Source: Selenomonas sp. (GTDB taxonomy: Bacteria; Bacillota; Negativicutes; Selenomonadales; Selenomonadaceae). Taken from it: a stretch of DNA of 64,000 bases. The notes beneath the pieces are model-generated. The model was not told the DNA's origin. It worked only from the letters and a program-made list of their open reading frames with translations, and did no database searches. Below are positions 28,397 to 39,896 of the stretch, in pieces (the first letter of the stretch is position 1; every line of letters starts with the position of its first letter). The DNA lies in the NCBI GenBank assembly GCA_022482925.1, contig JAKVOG010000010.1, positions 1 through 64,000 on the forward strand. The letters run 5' to 3'. A program made the translations under genes and the position numbers.

Positions 28397-29660
28397 TCAC
28401 TTTACCTCCTCTGCCGTGGCAATGCGTCCCAGGATTGCGCTGGCTGCCGCTACATGCGGACCAGCCAGATAGACTTCGCTGTCAACATGGCCCATGCGTC
28501 CACGGAAATTGCGGTTCGTCGTGGAAACGCATTTCTCGCCAGCTGCCATGATGCCCATATAGCCACCCAGGCATGGTCCGCAAGGTCGGCGTAGATACCG
28601 CACAGCCCGCATCGATAAAGATATCGATATAGCCGCGATGCATCGCCTCTTTGTAGATGGCCTGACTGCCCGGAATCACGATGCAGCGCACATTGTCAGC
28701 GACTTTATGCCCCTTGAATACGTTTGATGCAATCTCCAGATCCTCCAGACGGCCATTGGTGCAGGAACCGATGATGACCTGATCGATCCTGATTGGTTCC
28801 TTGATGTCCTCTACACGCTTCGTATTGCCCGGCAGATGCGGGAACGCTACGACCGGCTTGAGCTCAGACAGATTAATATCGACAACGCGGCAGTAGGCAG
28901 CATCCTCGTCGGCAGCAACCGGCTCGTATGCTTTGGTGACATGCTCGTCCACATAGGCTTTCGTGATCTCGTCAAACGGGAAGATACCAGCCTTGCCGCC
29001 CGCCTCGATGGCCATATTGGAAATGGTCAGACGGTCAGTCATAGTCAGCGCCTTGACGCCCGGTCCGGCAAACTCCAGAGATTTATACAGGGCGCCATCG
29101 ACGCCGATCATACCAATGAGTGTCAGGATGACATCCTTACCATTGATACCAGCCGGTTTCGTCCCCGTAAGATTGACCTTGATGGCCTCCGGCACCTTGA
29201 ACCAGGCTTCACCAGTTGCCATGGCCGCGCCAAGATCGGTCGAGCCGACACCAGTCGCAAAGCCATTGACCGCACCATAGGTGCAGGTGTGGGAGTCCGC
29301 GCCAATCGTCAGCATGCCCGGTGCCACGATGCCCTTCTCCGGCAGGATGACATGCTCGATGCCGACACGGCCCTGCTCAAAGTAGTTCACGATCTTATGT
29401 TTATGTGCAAAATCACGGACCGCCTTGGCCAGTTCCGCCGACTTGATGTCCTTTGCCGGCTGGAAATGATCCGGCACCAGCGCAATCTTCTCGCGGTCAA
29501 AGACCGGACGGCCGATTTCCTCGAATTTCTTGATGGATGGCGGTGCGGTGATATCATTGGCCAGCACCATGTCCAGCTTGCAGGTAATCAGCTGACCTGC
29601 AGTAACGGAGTCCAGCCCGGCATGCTTTGCCAGGATTTTCTCGCTCATATTCATCCCCAT
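28397..29660 (-). CDS. leuC: 3-isopropylmalate dehydratase large subunit, frameshifted
   Basis: About 420 aa, aconitase-family 4Fe-4S subunit of isopropylmalate isomerase. [20 protein letters not shown] and [16 protein letters not shown] contain cluster ligands; the third Cys lies in [11 protein letters not shown] just after a break near 28578, where an extra T follows STPT. The frame resumes exactly. ATG 29660 is preceded by AGGAGGG. Works with leuD, next in the operon. leuA is not in the window. Confidence 0.95.
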
Positions 29661-29702
29661 ATCGATACCCTCCTGATGGCTGTAAGATTTTTATATCAGA
29701 TT

Positions 29703-29733
29703 CAAATAAAAGCCTTCCCTTTTGGGAAGGCTT
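29703..29733 (-). terminator. Hairpin between ilvC and leuC
   Basis: Perfect 10-bp stem AAGCCTTCCC / GGGAAGGCTT, 4-base loop, tail TTATTTG on the minus strand. It lies between ilvC and leuC and may lower transcription into the leu genes or end an ilvN-ilvC transcript. Confidence 0.75.
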
Positions 29734-29800
29734 CTACTACCTTCTGTATTCTGTTATTCGCTAAAGGGATCCAGAATCCTTCAGGCTTTTTCTCAGGTTC

Positions 29801-30875
<1,075 letters not shown>

Positions 30876-30895
30876 TCAGACCCGTTCGGATGACT

Positions 30896-31330
30896 TCAGC
30901 GATTCCCGTAAGGCTTAACCAGCCTCAGGAATGCTGACACTTTGTCATCGCTGCCCGTTATCTCAAAGATGAGCGTAGACGATTCCACATCTACGACATG
31001 AGCCCGGAAAAGCTCTCCCATCTTCAGGACATCGAGGCGATTCGTATCATCCGCCTTGACCTTGATCAGCGTCATACCGCGGCACACAGCGTTTTTCATA
31101 TCCAGACGCTGAACTGCCTCGACGACCGGCATCTTCTCGAGCTGCTTGATCATCTGCTCAACCAAATTCTCATCTCCCTGCACCACGATCGTGATGCGGG
31201 AATAATCCGGCCGTTCAGTAACTCCCACCGACAGACTATCGATGTTGAATTCCCGTCTGGAAAACATACTTACAACCCGGACCAGCACACCAGTCTGATT
31301 CTCCACAAACACAGACAAGACATGTTTCAT
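30896..31330 (-). CDS. ilvN: Acetolactate synthase small regulatory subunit
   Basis: 144 aa with an N-terminal ACT domain (HVLSVFVENQTGVLVRVVSM, FSRREFNIDSLSVG) that confers valine feedback, and the short C-terminal ACT-like part. Start 31330 is set by AGGAGG ten bases upstream; a longer upstream reading is AT-rich leader. First gene of the ilvN-ilvC-leuCDB-ilvB string. Confidence 0.94.
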   Translation of the reverse strand: MKHVLSVFVENQTGVLVRVVSMFSRREFNIDSLSVGVTERPDYSRITIVVQGDENLVEQMIKQLEKMPVVEAVQRLDMKNAVCRGMTLIKVKADDTNRLDVLKMGELFRAHVVDVESSTLIFEITGSDDKVSAFLRLVKPYGNR

Positions 31331-31418
31331 CCTGCAAACCTCCTTAGATTCATCGGATATACTTATCATATCATCATTATCCTGTCCATTCAACATGTAA
31401 TGTTGTAAATATGTATAC

Positions 31419-31447
31419 ATTATTACTCTTGTGTACGTTTTTGTCAA
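31419..31447 (-). promoter_or_regulatory. Promoter of the ilv-leu operon
   Basis: Minus strand TTGACA (31442-31447), 17-bp spacer, AATAAT (31419-31424). Leader of roughly 80 nt before ilvN. I saw no T-box or leader peptide with a run of branched-chain codons in it. Confidence 0.65.
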
Positions 31448-31697
31448 TACATTTCTGTAACTTTTTAGCCTTATTTTATAATATTTTAAGATTTTATTCT
31501 TCACAGCAAGAACATATTCATAGGCATATCCGATAATTAGTAGATATTTGTACGCATATAAAAGATTTATGCTCCATTCTTATTACACTTTTCTGAATAC
31601 TCACTTTTAAACAGTGCTATACCTGGTTCTATTGTCCTGCTCCGCCGATGATGATACAATAACTTCTATAAAAGTCAACTGGAAAGGAACATCATCT

Positions 31698-32798
31698 GTG
31701 AAACAGGATATCCATCTCCCCCACACCAATATACTCCCTGCGATCATCAAGCCGCTGCTCACCTGGTACCACGGCCAGTCAAACGACCGGCAGCTTCCCT
31801 GGCGTCTTGCCCCCACGCCATATCATACCTGGCTGTCTGAAATCATGCTTCAGCAAACCAGGGCAAGTGCGGTAATCCCCTATTATGAACGCTTCCTGGC
31901 TGCACTGCCGGATATCGCATCCCTGGCAAACTGCGAAGATGAGCAGCTGATGAAGCTATGGCAGGGACTCGGCTACTATTCGCGAGCCCGTAACCTGAAA
32001 AAGGCTGCCATTGTCATCCAGCAACAGCATCACGGTGAACTGCCGCAGGATTTTACTGCCCTGCTCGCGCTGCCTGGTATCGGCCGCTATACTGCCAGTG
32101 CCATCGGAGCCATCAGCTGGGGCAAGCCCTGGCCAGCAGTTGATGGCAATATCCTGCGTGTCACTATGCGTGTGCTGGCAGCCGATGCCGATATCGCAGC
32201 TATCCGTACAAAAACTACCGTCGAACAAGCTCTGGCCTCGTATTACCCGGCTGACTCAGCTGCCGGCGACCTCAATCAGGCTTTCATGGACCTCGGCGCC
32301 TCCATCTGTCTGCCTCATGGAGCACCACATTGCCCACGCTGCCCGCTGCGCCAGCTCTGCCTGGCCCATGATCAGGGTAAAGAACAATTGCTTCCAATAA
32401 AAGCAGCAAAAAAAGCACGCCGTATCGAACAGCGAACCGTTCTGTTGTTAGTTCAGAACCATGCAGTTGCACTGCATCAACGCCCCGCCAAGGGACTGCT
32501 GGCCGGACTTTGGGAATTTCCAAATCTCGCAGGGAGACTTGATCAATCTGCCATAAAAGCCTGGCTTGAAGAACATAAACTGACCGCCACCCGACTGGAA
32601 GCACTCCCTCCGGCTCGTCATATCTTTTCTCACATTGAATGGCAGTTGACCGGCTGGCGTATTGAGCTAGGCACTGAAACAGACGGCTCTATCGCCGAAA
32701 CAAACAGTCAGCTGGTATGGGCCGCTCGTGATGAGTTGGCAGAACGCTACAGCCTGCCATCCGCCTTTCATTATTACCTGCCCAATATTTTTTGCTGA
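31698..32798 (+). CDS. mutY: A/G-specific adenine glycosylase
   Basis: 366-aa base-excision enzyme removing A mispaired with 8-oxoG. Catalytic Glu in SEIMLQQTRASAVIPYY, helix-hairpin-helix LPGIGRYTASAIGAI, catalytic Asp in VDGNILRV, 4Fe-4S ligands spaced C-x6-C-x2-C-x5-C in ICLPHGAPHCPRCPLRQLC, and a C-terminal NUDIX-like 8-oxoG domain (GLWEFPNL). I use GTG 31698, ten bases after AAGGAAC; an upstream reading to 31614 lacks family sequence. Confidence 0.95.
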   Translation: MKQDIHLPHTNILPAIIKPLLTWYHGQSNDRQLPWRLAPTPYHTWLSEIMLQQTRASAVIPYYERFLAALPDIASLANCEDEQLMKLWQGLGYYSRARNLKKAAIVIQQQHHGELPQDFTALLALPGIGRYTASAIGAISWGKPWPAVDGNILRVTMRVLAADADIAAIRTKTTVEQALASYYPADSAAGDLNQAFMDLGASICLPHGAPHCPRCPLRQLCLAHDQGKEQLLPIKAAKKARRIEQRTVLLLVQNHAVALHQRPAKGLLAGLWEFPNLAGRLDQSAIKAWLEEHKLTATRLEALPPARHIFSHIEWQLTGWRIELGTETDGSIAETNSQLVWAARDELAERYSLPSAFHYYLPNIFC

Positions 32799-32967
32799 AA
32801 TTTTATAAATATCCAGGCAACAGGAAGGATTTCGTTTCTTTAATATAAAATGAATACTTATATAAAGTTGTAAGCTTGTCATGGGGGAAGGATACGCTTA
32901 TAACGGATAGTGTGGCCTATATCAACACATGTAGGGCCATAAGATAAGGATTTGAGAGGTGCTGGAT

Positions 32968-35034
32968 ATGTTAAGTATTTTTTCTTCTAACAACAAGGAC
33001 GAAGCCATAAAACCCGCGGTTGCCCCGGCAGCAGCGAAAACGGCCGTACCAACCGCAGCTGCCCAGCCGGACATGAAGACCGCCTATCTCGGTAAAAATG
33101 AGCTGACAGCCACCCGGCTAAAAGAGCTGGCCGATGTAGCCGAAGGCTGCGCCCTGATGATGGGATTTGTATCACCAGATCTAAGTGTCCCGGATATTGC
33201 CCGGACCATCAAGCAGGAAATCCCATCAACGACAAAACTCATCCTCATGACCACATCCGGAGAGCTCTGCCGCTGTCAGAGCAACCAGACTCTTTATTGT
33301 GAGGCACCGGAGGGCCGTGCCAAAGTCCTGCTGCAGACATTTTCCAACCGTATGATTGAAGCTGTACAAATCATCAGTATCCCTCTGCCGGATGACGATC
33401 TTCGCAACGGCGAGGTCCGCATGACGGTCAACGACCGTGTCGAGGCCATCCAGCGGGAAATCGAAAAACATACGGCTCCATTCCGTCTCAGCATTGGCCA
33501 TGCATTCGCAATGGTCTATATCGATGGCGTGTCCGGTTGTGAGACCTTTGTTCAGCAGGCGCTGTTCCAGTGCGGTAAGTTCCCAATTCCGTTCATCGGC
33601 GGCAGTGCCGGCGGCAATATGGACTTTGCCCACACCTATATCTATGACAACAGCCAATGTCTGGAAAATCACGCAGTTGTTACGCTGGTCCGCCTGCAGA
33701 AAACCTACCGCTATGGCATCCTGAAATCACAGGCCGTCGAGCGTACAGGTGATGTCTTCACAGTCAGCGCCGCCAACACGGCTCTGCGCTACATTGAGAC
33801 AGTCGAAGGCCCGAATGGCGAACAGACTCCTTTCATCCAGGCACTCAAGAACCACTTCGGCGTCAGCACCACACAGCAGTTGCAGGATAAACTGCAGGGC
33901 TATACCTTCGCTACGGATATCAACGGCGAAAACTTCATCCGTACGATTGCCGGCATCGATGACGCCAATGATCGCATCAGTTTCTTCTGTGACGTAGTCA
34001 CGGGCGAAAAGCTCTATCTGCTGCGCCGTGAATCACTGAATGATACGCTGAGCCGCGACATCCGCGCCTTCAGCACCGGAAAACCACAGCCGATTGGCGG
34101 TATCCTCAACGACTGCATCCTGCGTCGTCTGGGCTATCCAGACGAGATCAAACATATCGACCAGTTTGCAAACCTGCCGGTAGCCGGATTCTCCAGCTTC
34201 GGTGAGATTGCCGGACTGCATGTCAATGAAACGCTGACTGCTATCTTCTTCTATCATGTCCCGGAGGGCACCGCTTTCTCGGATGAATATATCGATAATT
34301 TTGCCCGCAGCTATGCAAACTGCAATGCTTTCTTCTTCCATCGTGTCATCGACCGGCAGAAACACACGGAAGCCCTGAAAGACAACCTGATCCAAATGTT
34401 CCAGGACTACCAGGCCAAGATGCCGGGCATCGTCAAGACCATCATGAACATGTCTAAAGATGTCGATCAGCTCCAGGCCGCCATCAAGCAGCTCTCTGGC
34501 GGTATTGATGAGCAGAACGGTCTCTTCAATCAGCTGATGGAGCGCAACAGCGAGATCACACCAAAACTGGATATGCTCTCACAGAGCACCCAGAAAATCG
34601 ACAACGTCATGAAGATGATCAATGAACTGGCTGCCCAGACCAACCTGCTGGCACTCAATGCCGCAATCGAAGCAGCCCGTGCCGGTGAAGCCGGACGTGG
34701 GTTCTCTGTTGTTGCTCAGGAAGTCCGCAAACTTTCGGAGAACACCCAGACCAGCCTGCATACCTCTGATGAGGCAATCAGTGTATTGCTTCACGATGTC
34801 GAAGAGATTGACAATATCCTGGCAGACAATAAACAGTTCGAGGATAAGATCAATGAATTTGATGCCCATTTCGCTACGCAGATGAAAGACCTGCACAAAA
34901 ACCTCAGCGAGGGTGTCGCTCATATTCAGAAATCAACGGAATCCATTCGTGACCTTGAGACAATCAATGACAAGACCAAGCTCGAAATGGATAAACTCAC
35001 AACGATTATCCACAATATCGAAATGGGTATCTGA
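32968..35034 (+). CDS. Soluble chemoreceptor with FIST sensor domains
   Basis: 688 aa without membrane helices. An Ala/Pro-rich N-terminal linker leads to a FIST_N domain (about 60-240) and FIST_C domain (about 250-440), sensors thought to bind small ligands such as amino acids. The rest is a methyl-accepting signalling helical hairpin, with tip sequence [20 protein letters not shown] near residue 554 followed by [21 protein letters not shown]. The hairpin is short. ATG 32968 follows AGAGGTG. No che genes are adjacent; it probably joins a cytoplasmic signalling array or a non-motility pathway. Confidence 0.88.
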   Translation: MLSIFSSNNKDEAIKPAVAPAAAKTAVPTAAAQPDMKTAYLGKNELTATRLKELADVAEGCALMMGFVSPDLSVPDIARTIKQEIPSTTKLILMTTSGELCRCQSNQTLYCEAPEGRAKVLLQTFSNRMIEAVQIISIPLPDDDLRNGEVRMTVNDRVEAIQREIEKHTAPFRLSIGHAFAMVYIDGVSGCETFVQQALFQCGKFPIPFIGGSAGGNMDFAHTYIYDNSQCLENHAVVTLVRLQKTYRYGILKSQAVERTGDVFTVSAANTALRYIETVEGPNGEQTPFIQALKNHFGVSTTQQLQDKLQGYTFATDINGENFIRTIAGIDDANDRISFFCDVVTGEKLYLLRRESLNDTLSRDIRAFSTGKPQPIGGILNDCILRRLGYPDEIKHIDQFANLPVAGFSSFGEIAGLHVNETLTAIFFYHVPEGTAFSDEYIDNFARSYANCNAFFFHRVIDRQKHTEALKDNLIQMFQDYQAKMPGIVKTIMNMSKDVDQLQAAIKQLSGGIDEQNGLFNQLMERNSEITPKLDMLSQSTQKIDNVMKMINELAAQTNLLALNAAIEAARAGEAGRGFSVVAQEVRKLSENTQTSLHTSDEAISVLLHDVEEIDNILADNKQFEDKINEFDAHFATQMKDLHKNLSEGVAHIQKSTESIRDLETINDKTKLEMDKLTTIIHNIEMGI

Positions 35035-35044
35035 TTCACTCCAT

Positions 35045-35093
35045 AAATAAAACGACAGGCCACTTCGCAATGAAGTGGCCTGTCGTTTTATTT
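35045..35093. terminator. Bidirectional terminator
   Basis: Perfect 22-bp stem starting AAATAAAACGACAGGCCACT, 5-base loop, with T-rich ends in both directions. Between the convergent FIST receptor and mfrE-like genes. Confidence 0.92.
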
Positions 35094-35106
35094 ACGTGAC
35101 ATGCAC

Positions 35107-35979
35107 TTAGTCCAGTTTCAGTTTTTCCTGTGCCGATACGTGACGGTTAAAACCGACTTCCTCCCTTGATAATCCGAGGGCAAAGCCTACGAGCTGCTGC
35201 AGATGAAGGATCGGCACCTCTGCCTGGGATTTCACCGCGCTACGGCCCTCCGGCTCATACATATCCAGTTGCATCTGGCAGAGCGGACAAGGTGTCACGA
35301 TGGCATTTGCGCCAGCTTTGTCCGCACTGTCAACGATCTGCCCGGTAACGGTCAGTACATCATGTTCCGCGGCCAGCTGCGCATGGAAGCCACAGCACTT
35401 GCGGCTCGCACTGAACCATACAGCCTCAGCCCCCAGCTTGCGGATCAGGCGCTCCAGATACTCCGGATGCTTGCCATCCCCGTGGTTCATCACATCCTGT
35501 GGCCGCAGGATATGACAGCCATAATAGCCGGCTACCTTCAGGCTGCTCAATGGACGGACGATCTTGCCGTCGAGCAGTTCCGGATGATCATCAAGCACCC
35601 AGAGAAAATGTGTGATCTTGCTGGTCCCTTTATATTCATAAGGGTGTCCGGACTCCTTGAGAATCCCATTGACTTTCTCCCTCAATGCCTTGTTTTCATC
35701 CAGGCGTTTCTTGGCCGTACGCAGCTGCAGCGTGCAGGTATTGCAGACCGTCATGATGTCCAGCCCCATGTTCTCAGCAATCGAGATATTGCGGGCGTTG
35801 ACCGCCAGCGCAGCCAGGTCATTGATCCCCTGTGCATGTGAGGCACCGCAACAGGTCCAGTTCGGGATCTCTGTGATCTCAATATCCAGTTTCTCACAGG
35901 TTTTCTTAAGAGATGTATAGGCTTCCGCTGCTGCTCCGTCCAGCACACAGCCCGGGAACAATGCAAATTTCATAGTCAT
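35107..35979 (-). CDS. Fumarate reductase/SDH type E subunit (CCG-domain protein)
   Basis: 290-aa heterodisulfide-reductase-B-like subunit with two cysteine-rich CCG domains: WTCCGASHAQG with VCNTCTLQL upstream of GYYGCHILRP, and SRKCCGFHAQL with TPCPLCQMQLDM. In type E enzymes (archaeal SDH, epsilon-proteobacterial Mfr) this subunit replaces the haem membrane anchors and passes electrons from the quinone pool. It starts two bases after mfrB and completes an A-B-E operon. The name mfrE/sdhE would fit; which quinone is used is not visible. Confidence 0.87.
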   Translation of the reverse strand: MTMKFALFPGCVLDGAAAEAYTSLKKTCEKLDIEITEIPNWTCCGASHAQGINDLAALAVNARNISIAENMGLDIMTVCNTCTLQLRTAKKRLDENKALREKVNGILKESGHPYEYKGTSKITHFLWVLDDHPELLDGKIVRPLSSLKVAGYYGCHILRPQDVMNHGDGKHPEYLERLIRKLGAEAVWFSASRKCCGFHAQLAAEHDVLTVTGQIVDSADKAGANAIVTPCPLCQMQLDMYEPEGRSAVKSQAEVPILHLQQLVGFALGLSREEVGFNRHVSAQEKLKLD

Positions 35980-35981
35980 GA

Positions 35982-36938
35982 TTATTCTCCCTCCTTGGCA
36001 GCCGATTCCGCATTCTTCACGATCTTACGGATGGTATCGATCTCCGGATTGACCGGATGGCTATCGAGTGGATTCATCTTACCGGCATGCATAAGGCGTA
36101 GCGCCATCGGAGCCCGCAAGCCTGCCATCAGGAAACCTTCAGACTTGATGTTGAGCCTGGTCTCGTCAAGCGTCCCGGACTCACTGATATCATCATAGAT
36201 CGCCTTTGCATGACGGGCACCGACATTATCGGCCAGGTTATACCTGAAGGTAGCCGCCTTGAGCTTTTCGATGGCCCCTGCCGGGTCAAGTCCCTTCGGA
36301 CATTTGGCCGTACACTCCTGGCAGTTGAAGCACCGCCAGAGACCGGCATCCACTACCGCCTTCAAATGCTCTTCCGGGCTGCGGTCACGGGAATCCGCCA
36401 CGAGCTTCTCAGCTTTGACAAAAATGAACGGATCCAGGAAGTCCTTCTGGTTCAGTGTATTCTTATTGCACTCCGATACACAGGAGCCACACAGGATGCA
36501 ACCCGCATAAAGTTTGTATTTATCGAAATCTGCAGGTGACTGACGACAGCCATCTTCCGCGTTAAAATCCGGTTTTGGGTTGACCGTCGGCTTGATCTTC
36601 TTCAGTCTGGCATATTTGGGATCCCAATCCACGATAAGATCACGGATCACCTTGAAATTCCCCAACGGCTGAATAGTCAGCACATCGGTATCATAGCGCT
36701 TGACCAGATTCTCGATCAGCATTTCGCAGGCCAGCTCGGCATTACCATTGACCCGCACCGCACAGGCACCGCAAATACTGGAACGGCAGGAGCAGGTAAA
36801 GGACAAGGTCGGATCCTGCTTTTCCTTGACTGCAGTCAAAGCCTCCAGCACCGTCATGCCAGTCGTGACCCCCACGGTATATTCCTGTACCCATTTCTTG
36901 CCTTCAACGAAGCGATGGATTCTGAGTTTCACATCCAT
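35982..36938 (-). CDS. Fumarate reductase/SDH iron-sulfur subunit
   Basis: 318 aa. N-terminal plant-type ferredoxin part with FTCSCRSSICGACAVRVNG ligating 2Fe-2S, then two bacterial ferredoxin-like clusters: AGCILCGSCVSECNKN and LWRCFNCQECTAKCPKGLDP. Longer C-terminal tail than E. coli FrdB. ATG 36938 follows AAGGAAG. It links the flavoprotein to the CCG-domain subunit. Confidence 0.93.
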   Translation of the reverse strand: MDVKLRIHRFVEGKKWVQEYTVGVTTGMTVLEALTAVKEKQDPTLSFTCSCRSSICGACAVRVNGNAELACEMLIENLVKRYDTDVLTIQPLGNFKVIRDLIVDWDPKYARLKKIKPTVNPKPDFNAEDGCRQSPADFDKYKLYAGCILCGSCVSECNKNTLNQKDFLDPFIFVKAEKLVADSRDRSPEEHLKAVVDAGLWRCFNCQECTAKCPKGLDPAGAIEKLKAATFRYNLADNVGARHAKAIYDDISESGTLDETRLNIKSEGFLMAGLRAPMALRLMHAGKMNPLDSHPVNPEIDTIRKIVKNAESAAKEGE

Positions 36939-36940
36939 GA

Positions 36941-38790
36941 TCAATACTTCCTTTCTTTCGGCTGGAATTTCGTAATGACAACATCCTTATACTCGGTCTT
37001 ATACTGGCCGGTCTGACGGTCTTTCGAGATCAGCGTATGCTTGAGGAAATTCACATCATCGCGTTTCGGAAAATCGCGGCGAGTATGCGCCCCACGGCTT
37101 TCCTTGCGGGCAATGGCTCCCTGAATGATGGCTTGTGAGATCTGCAACAGCCCGCCCAACTCAAAGTACTGTTCAAATGCCGTATTGTAAACATGAGAAG
37201 TATCGCCGACATAGCAGTGTTCGTAGTCTTTTTCCAGCGCCGCAATCTCCTGTGCGGCCTGTTGCAGCTGATTTTCCTCGCGGAATACACCGACCTTGAA
37301 CCACATCGTATTGACCATGGCATCACGGATCTCCGGCACACTCTTGCCGACGCTCTTGTCGCGTCCCGTGACTTCCTCAAATTTATTCAGCCATTTCTCG
37401 CAGTCCTGCGTCAGCTTGGTCTGATTGCCGGCATAGTTGTGGGACTTGGCATAGTCTGCCGCACTGTCACCAGCAACATGGCCGAATACCAGCACCTCTG
37501 ACAGCGAATTTGCGCCAAACGATTCGCACCATGCACCGAGATGCAGCTGCACTCACCGGCTGCATAGACCCCCGGTACCCGCGTCTCACAGGTGTGGAAA
37601 TCCATCGTTTCAAGTCCGCCCATCGAATAATGACAGGTCGGGCTGATGGGAACCGGCTGCTTCGTGATATCGACACCAGCGAACCGGCGCGAAAGATCCT
37701 CGACCTGCCCCAGCCGCTCATGGATACGGTCAGCCGGGATCTTCGTAAAGTCCAGATAGACGGCAGCCTGGATTCCTTCCCCAATACCACGTCCCTGCTC
37801 GATTTCCGTGGCAATAGCCCGCGCTACGACATCACGTGTGGCCAGCTCCATCTTCTCCGGCGCATACTTGCTCATGAAGCGTTCACCATTCTTATTGATA
37901 AGCAAGGCGCCTTCAGAACGGCTGGACTCAGACAGCAGCACACCATTGACAGCCAGACCGGTCGGGTGGAACTGCACCATCTCCGGGTCTTTGAACGGAA
38001 TGCCAATATTCATGCCGGCTACGATGCCATCACCAGTCGAGCTGTACGGATTCGAAGGTGCGAATCCAGTAAGCCCGGCCAGTAGCCGCCCGTAGCGATG
38101 ATGATGGACCTGGCCGGAATACCCATGAGATGACCGCTGCGCATATCGAGCGCAATCACGCCATTAAGCGTTTCACCGTCCATGCTGATCTCCAGCATCT
38201 GGCACTCCGAGATGAAGTCGATATCATGCGCCAGGCACTGCTCGAACAACGCATGTACCATCGCATGACCGGAACGGTCCTCATAGTATGCCGCCCGGGC
38301 ATGCGATGATCCACCCATCTTGCGCTGATGGAAATGTCCATCCTCCTGACGGTTGTAAGGATAACCCATGAAGTCCATCTCATAGATATTCTTGCCTGCG
38401 CTGTTCGGCAAAGAACTCCACGGCATCCTGATCGCAGAGATAGTCTGCGCCCTTTACGGTATCAAAGACATGTGAATCCACACTGTCTGCCGGATCGGTC
38501 ACCCCGGTCACGCCATTCATGCCGCCCTGCGCCATCGTTGAAGCCGAGCGGGTCGGAATGAGTTTTGTCATGACGGCGATCTTCAGGTTCTTATTCTCGG
38601 ATGCAGCCAGTGCTGCCCGCATTCCGGCGCCACCGCTGCCGATGATCAGCACATCATAGGTGACGTCCCCTTTCTTGACCTTTTCCGGGATATTCCTACC
38701 ATCCCAGACCATATAGGACCCTGCCGCCAGCACGACGCCGGCTGCTGTCGCGCCCTTGATAAAGGTACGACGTGAAATTTCCCTTGACAT
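36941..38790 (-). CDS. Tat-exported fumarate reductase flavoprotein (MfrA-like), several frameshifts
   Basis: About 615 aa. It starts with a twin-arginine signal (SRRTFIKG) and hydrophobic stretch, so the enzyme should face the periplasm as in Wolinella 8-methylmenaquinol:fumarate reductase. FAD loop YDVLIIGSGGAGMRAALAA; substrate/FAD motifs MAQGGMNG, DPEMVQFHPTGL and HGANRLGANSLSEV (last joined across a break). At the usual covalent-FAD His position the sequence is RSASTMAQGG, with Ala83, so FAD is probably non-covalent. Breaks lie near 38403, 38073, 38048 and 37523, each one base, and each resumes the family sequence. Behind AGGAGGG. Confidence 0.9.
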
Positions 38791-38903
38791 AGCGTTCCCT
38801 CCTAAATAATTCCGTCAGATATTTGTTTATAATAAGATAACTATAATCTATTTTACCCGACATAAAGCCAGAAGGGAAATACATCCTGCCTATGCACTAT
38901 ATT

Positions 38904-38950
38904 AGAAAAAACAATAGCCATGTATCCTTCTTTTCAGAAGAACACATGGC
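38904..38950 (-). terminator. Terminator after the LysR gene
   Basis: Stem of GCCATGT paired with ACATGGC and an inner TCTTCT/AGAAGG helix, tail TATTGTTTTTTC on the minus strand, just past the lysR-type gene and upstream of the mfrA-like gene. Confidence 0.8.
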
Positions 38951-38962
38951 ATATTCTTATAT

Positions 38963-39868
38963 TCAGCGTTTCAACAGTTCGATAAAAGTCCGGGCAGCCT
39001 GGGACAGATGCTGCTGCCGGCCATAGGCGGCAACGAGCTGACGGTCCTCTGTCGGCTCCTCCAGCTCGAAGAAGAATGGTGGCTGCTGCCAACGGCAGTT
39101 CCGGGCCATCATATCCGTGACCAGAGTGATGCCCATACCAGCTGCACAAAGCTCGGCAGCATCAATGATGCTGTTGGCCTCAAAGACTACCTCCGGCTCA
39201 CACTGCGTCCGCACACAAAGTTCCTCATAAACAGAGGACATCCGTCGGCTGTCCAGCAGTTTGATGAACGGCTCATGATGCATCCGGGCAAATGACAGCT
39301 TGGGATAAGGCACAACCTGCTGGCCGCCATACTTCACCGCAAAGGGATGACTCATCGGCACCGCCAGCAATGTCCGCTCACGCAGCAGGCGGATGCGATC
39401 GAAGCTGCTGTCCGGCAAAGGCTCGTAGAGCAAGGCAAAATCCACATTGCCGTTCTGTACATCTTCTCTTAGTTCACCAACACTATGTTCCCGTACCGTC
39501 AGATGAATCCCCGGATAACGGCGATGAAATTCGATAATTGGCCGGGTCAGATAGCAGGAAAAACGGGTACGTGAACTGCCGATACACAGGCTGCCGGTCC
39601 GCAGGCTGGTCAGATCAGCCGCTTCCCGTACCAGCTCCTGTTGCAGACGCTGCATATGCCGCGCTTTTGCCACATAAACCTCACCAGCCGGTGTCAGCTG
39701 CAATGGTGTCTGACTGCGATCAAAGAGCAGCGCCCCGAGCTCTCCCTCAATCTTCTTGATGCATTGGGACAACGATGGTTGTGATACAAAAAGATGCTTA
39801 GCCGCAGCGGAGAACGTCCCATCCTCTACCGCCTGCAACACATATTTCCATTCGTGTTCATCAAGCAA
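38963..39868 (-). CDS. LysR family transcriptional regulator
   Basis: 301 aa. Winged-helix N-terminus (TFSAAAKHLFVSQPSLSQCI, KKIEGELGALLFDRS) and periplasmic-binding-like effector domain. Begins at TTG 39868 behind GGTGGAA. Its neighbours on the same strand are the fumarate reductase (downstream) and DUF445 genes (upstream); a role in either is possible but unproven. Effector unknown. Confidence 0.93.
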   Translation of the reverse strand: MLDEHEWKYVLQAVEDGTFSAAAKHLFVSQPSLSQCIKKIEGELGALLFDRSQTPLQLTPAGEVYVAKARHMQRLQQELVREAADLTSLRTGSLCIGSSRTRFSCYLTRPIIEFHRRYPGIHLTVREHSVGELREDVQNGNVDFALLYEPLPDSSFDRIRLLRERTLLAVPMSHPFAVKYGGQQVVPYPKLSFARMHHEPFIKLLDSRRMSSVYEELCVRTQCEPEVVFEANSIIDAAELCAAGMGITLVTDMMARNCRWQQPPFFFELEEPTEDRQLVAAYGRQQHLSQAARTFIELLKR

Positions 39869-39896
39869 GCGAGTTCCACCTTTCCTTTTCCAGGCC

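Noticed and set aside
32881-32960. c-di-GMP riboswitch or sigma-28 promoter before the FIST receptor
   Set aside because: Only a small TGGCC/GGCCA hairpin is present; neither the riboswitch core nor a full sigma-28 pattern is there.
36941-38790. Treating the flavoprotein gene as a pseudogene
   Set aside because: Four one-base breaks each resume perfect family sequence, and the partner subunits are intact, which fits sequence error better than decay.
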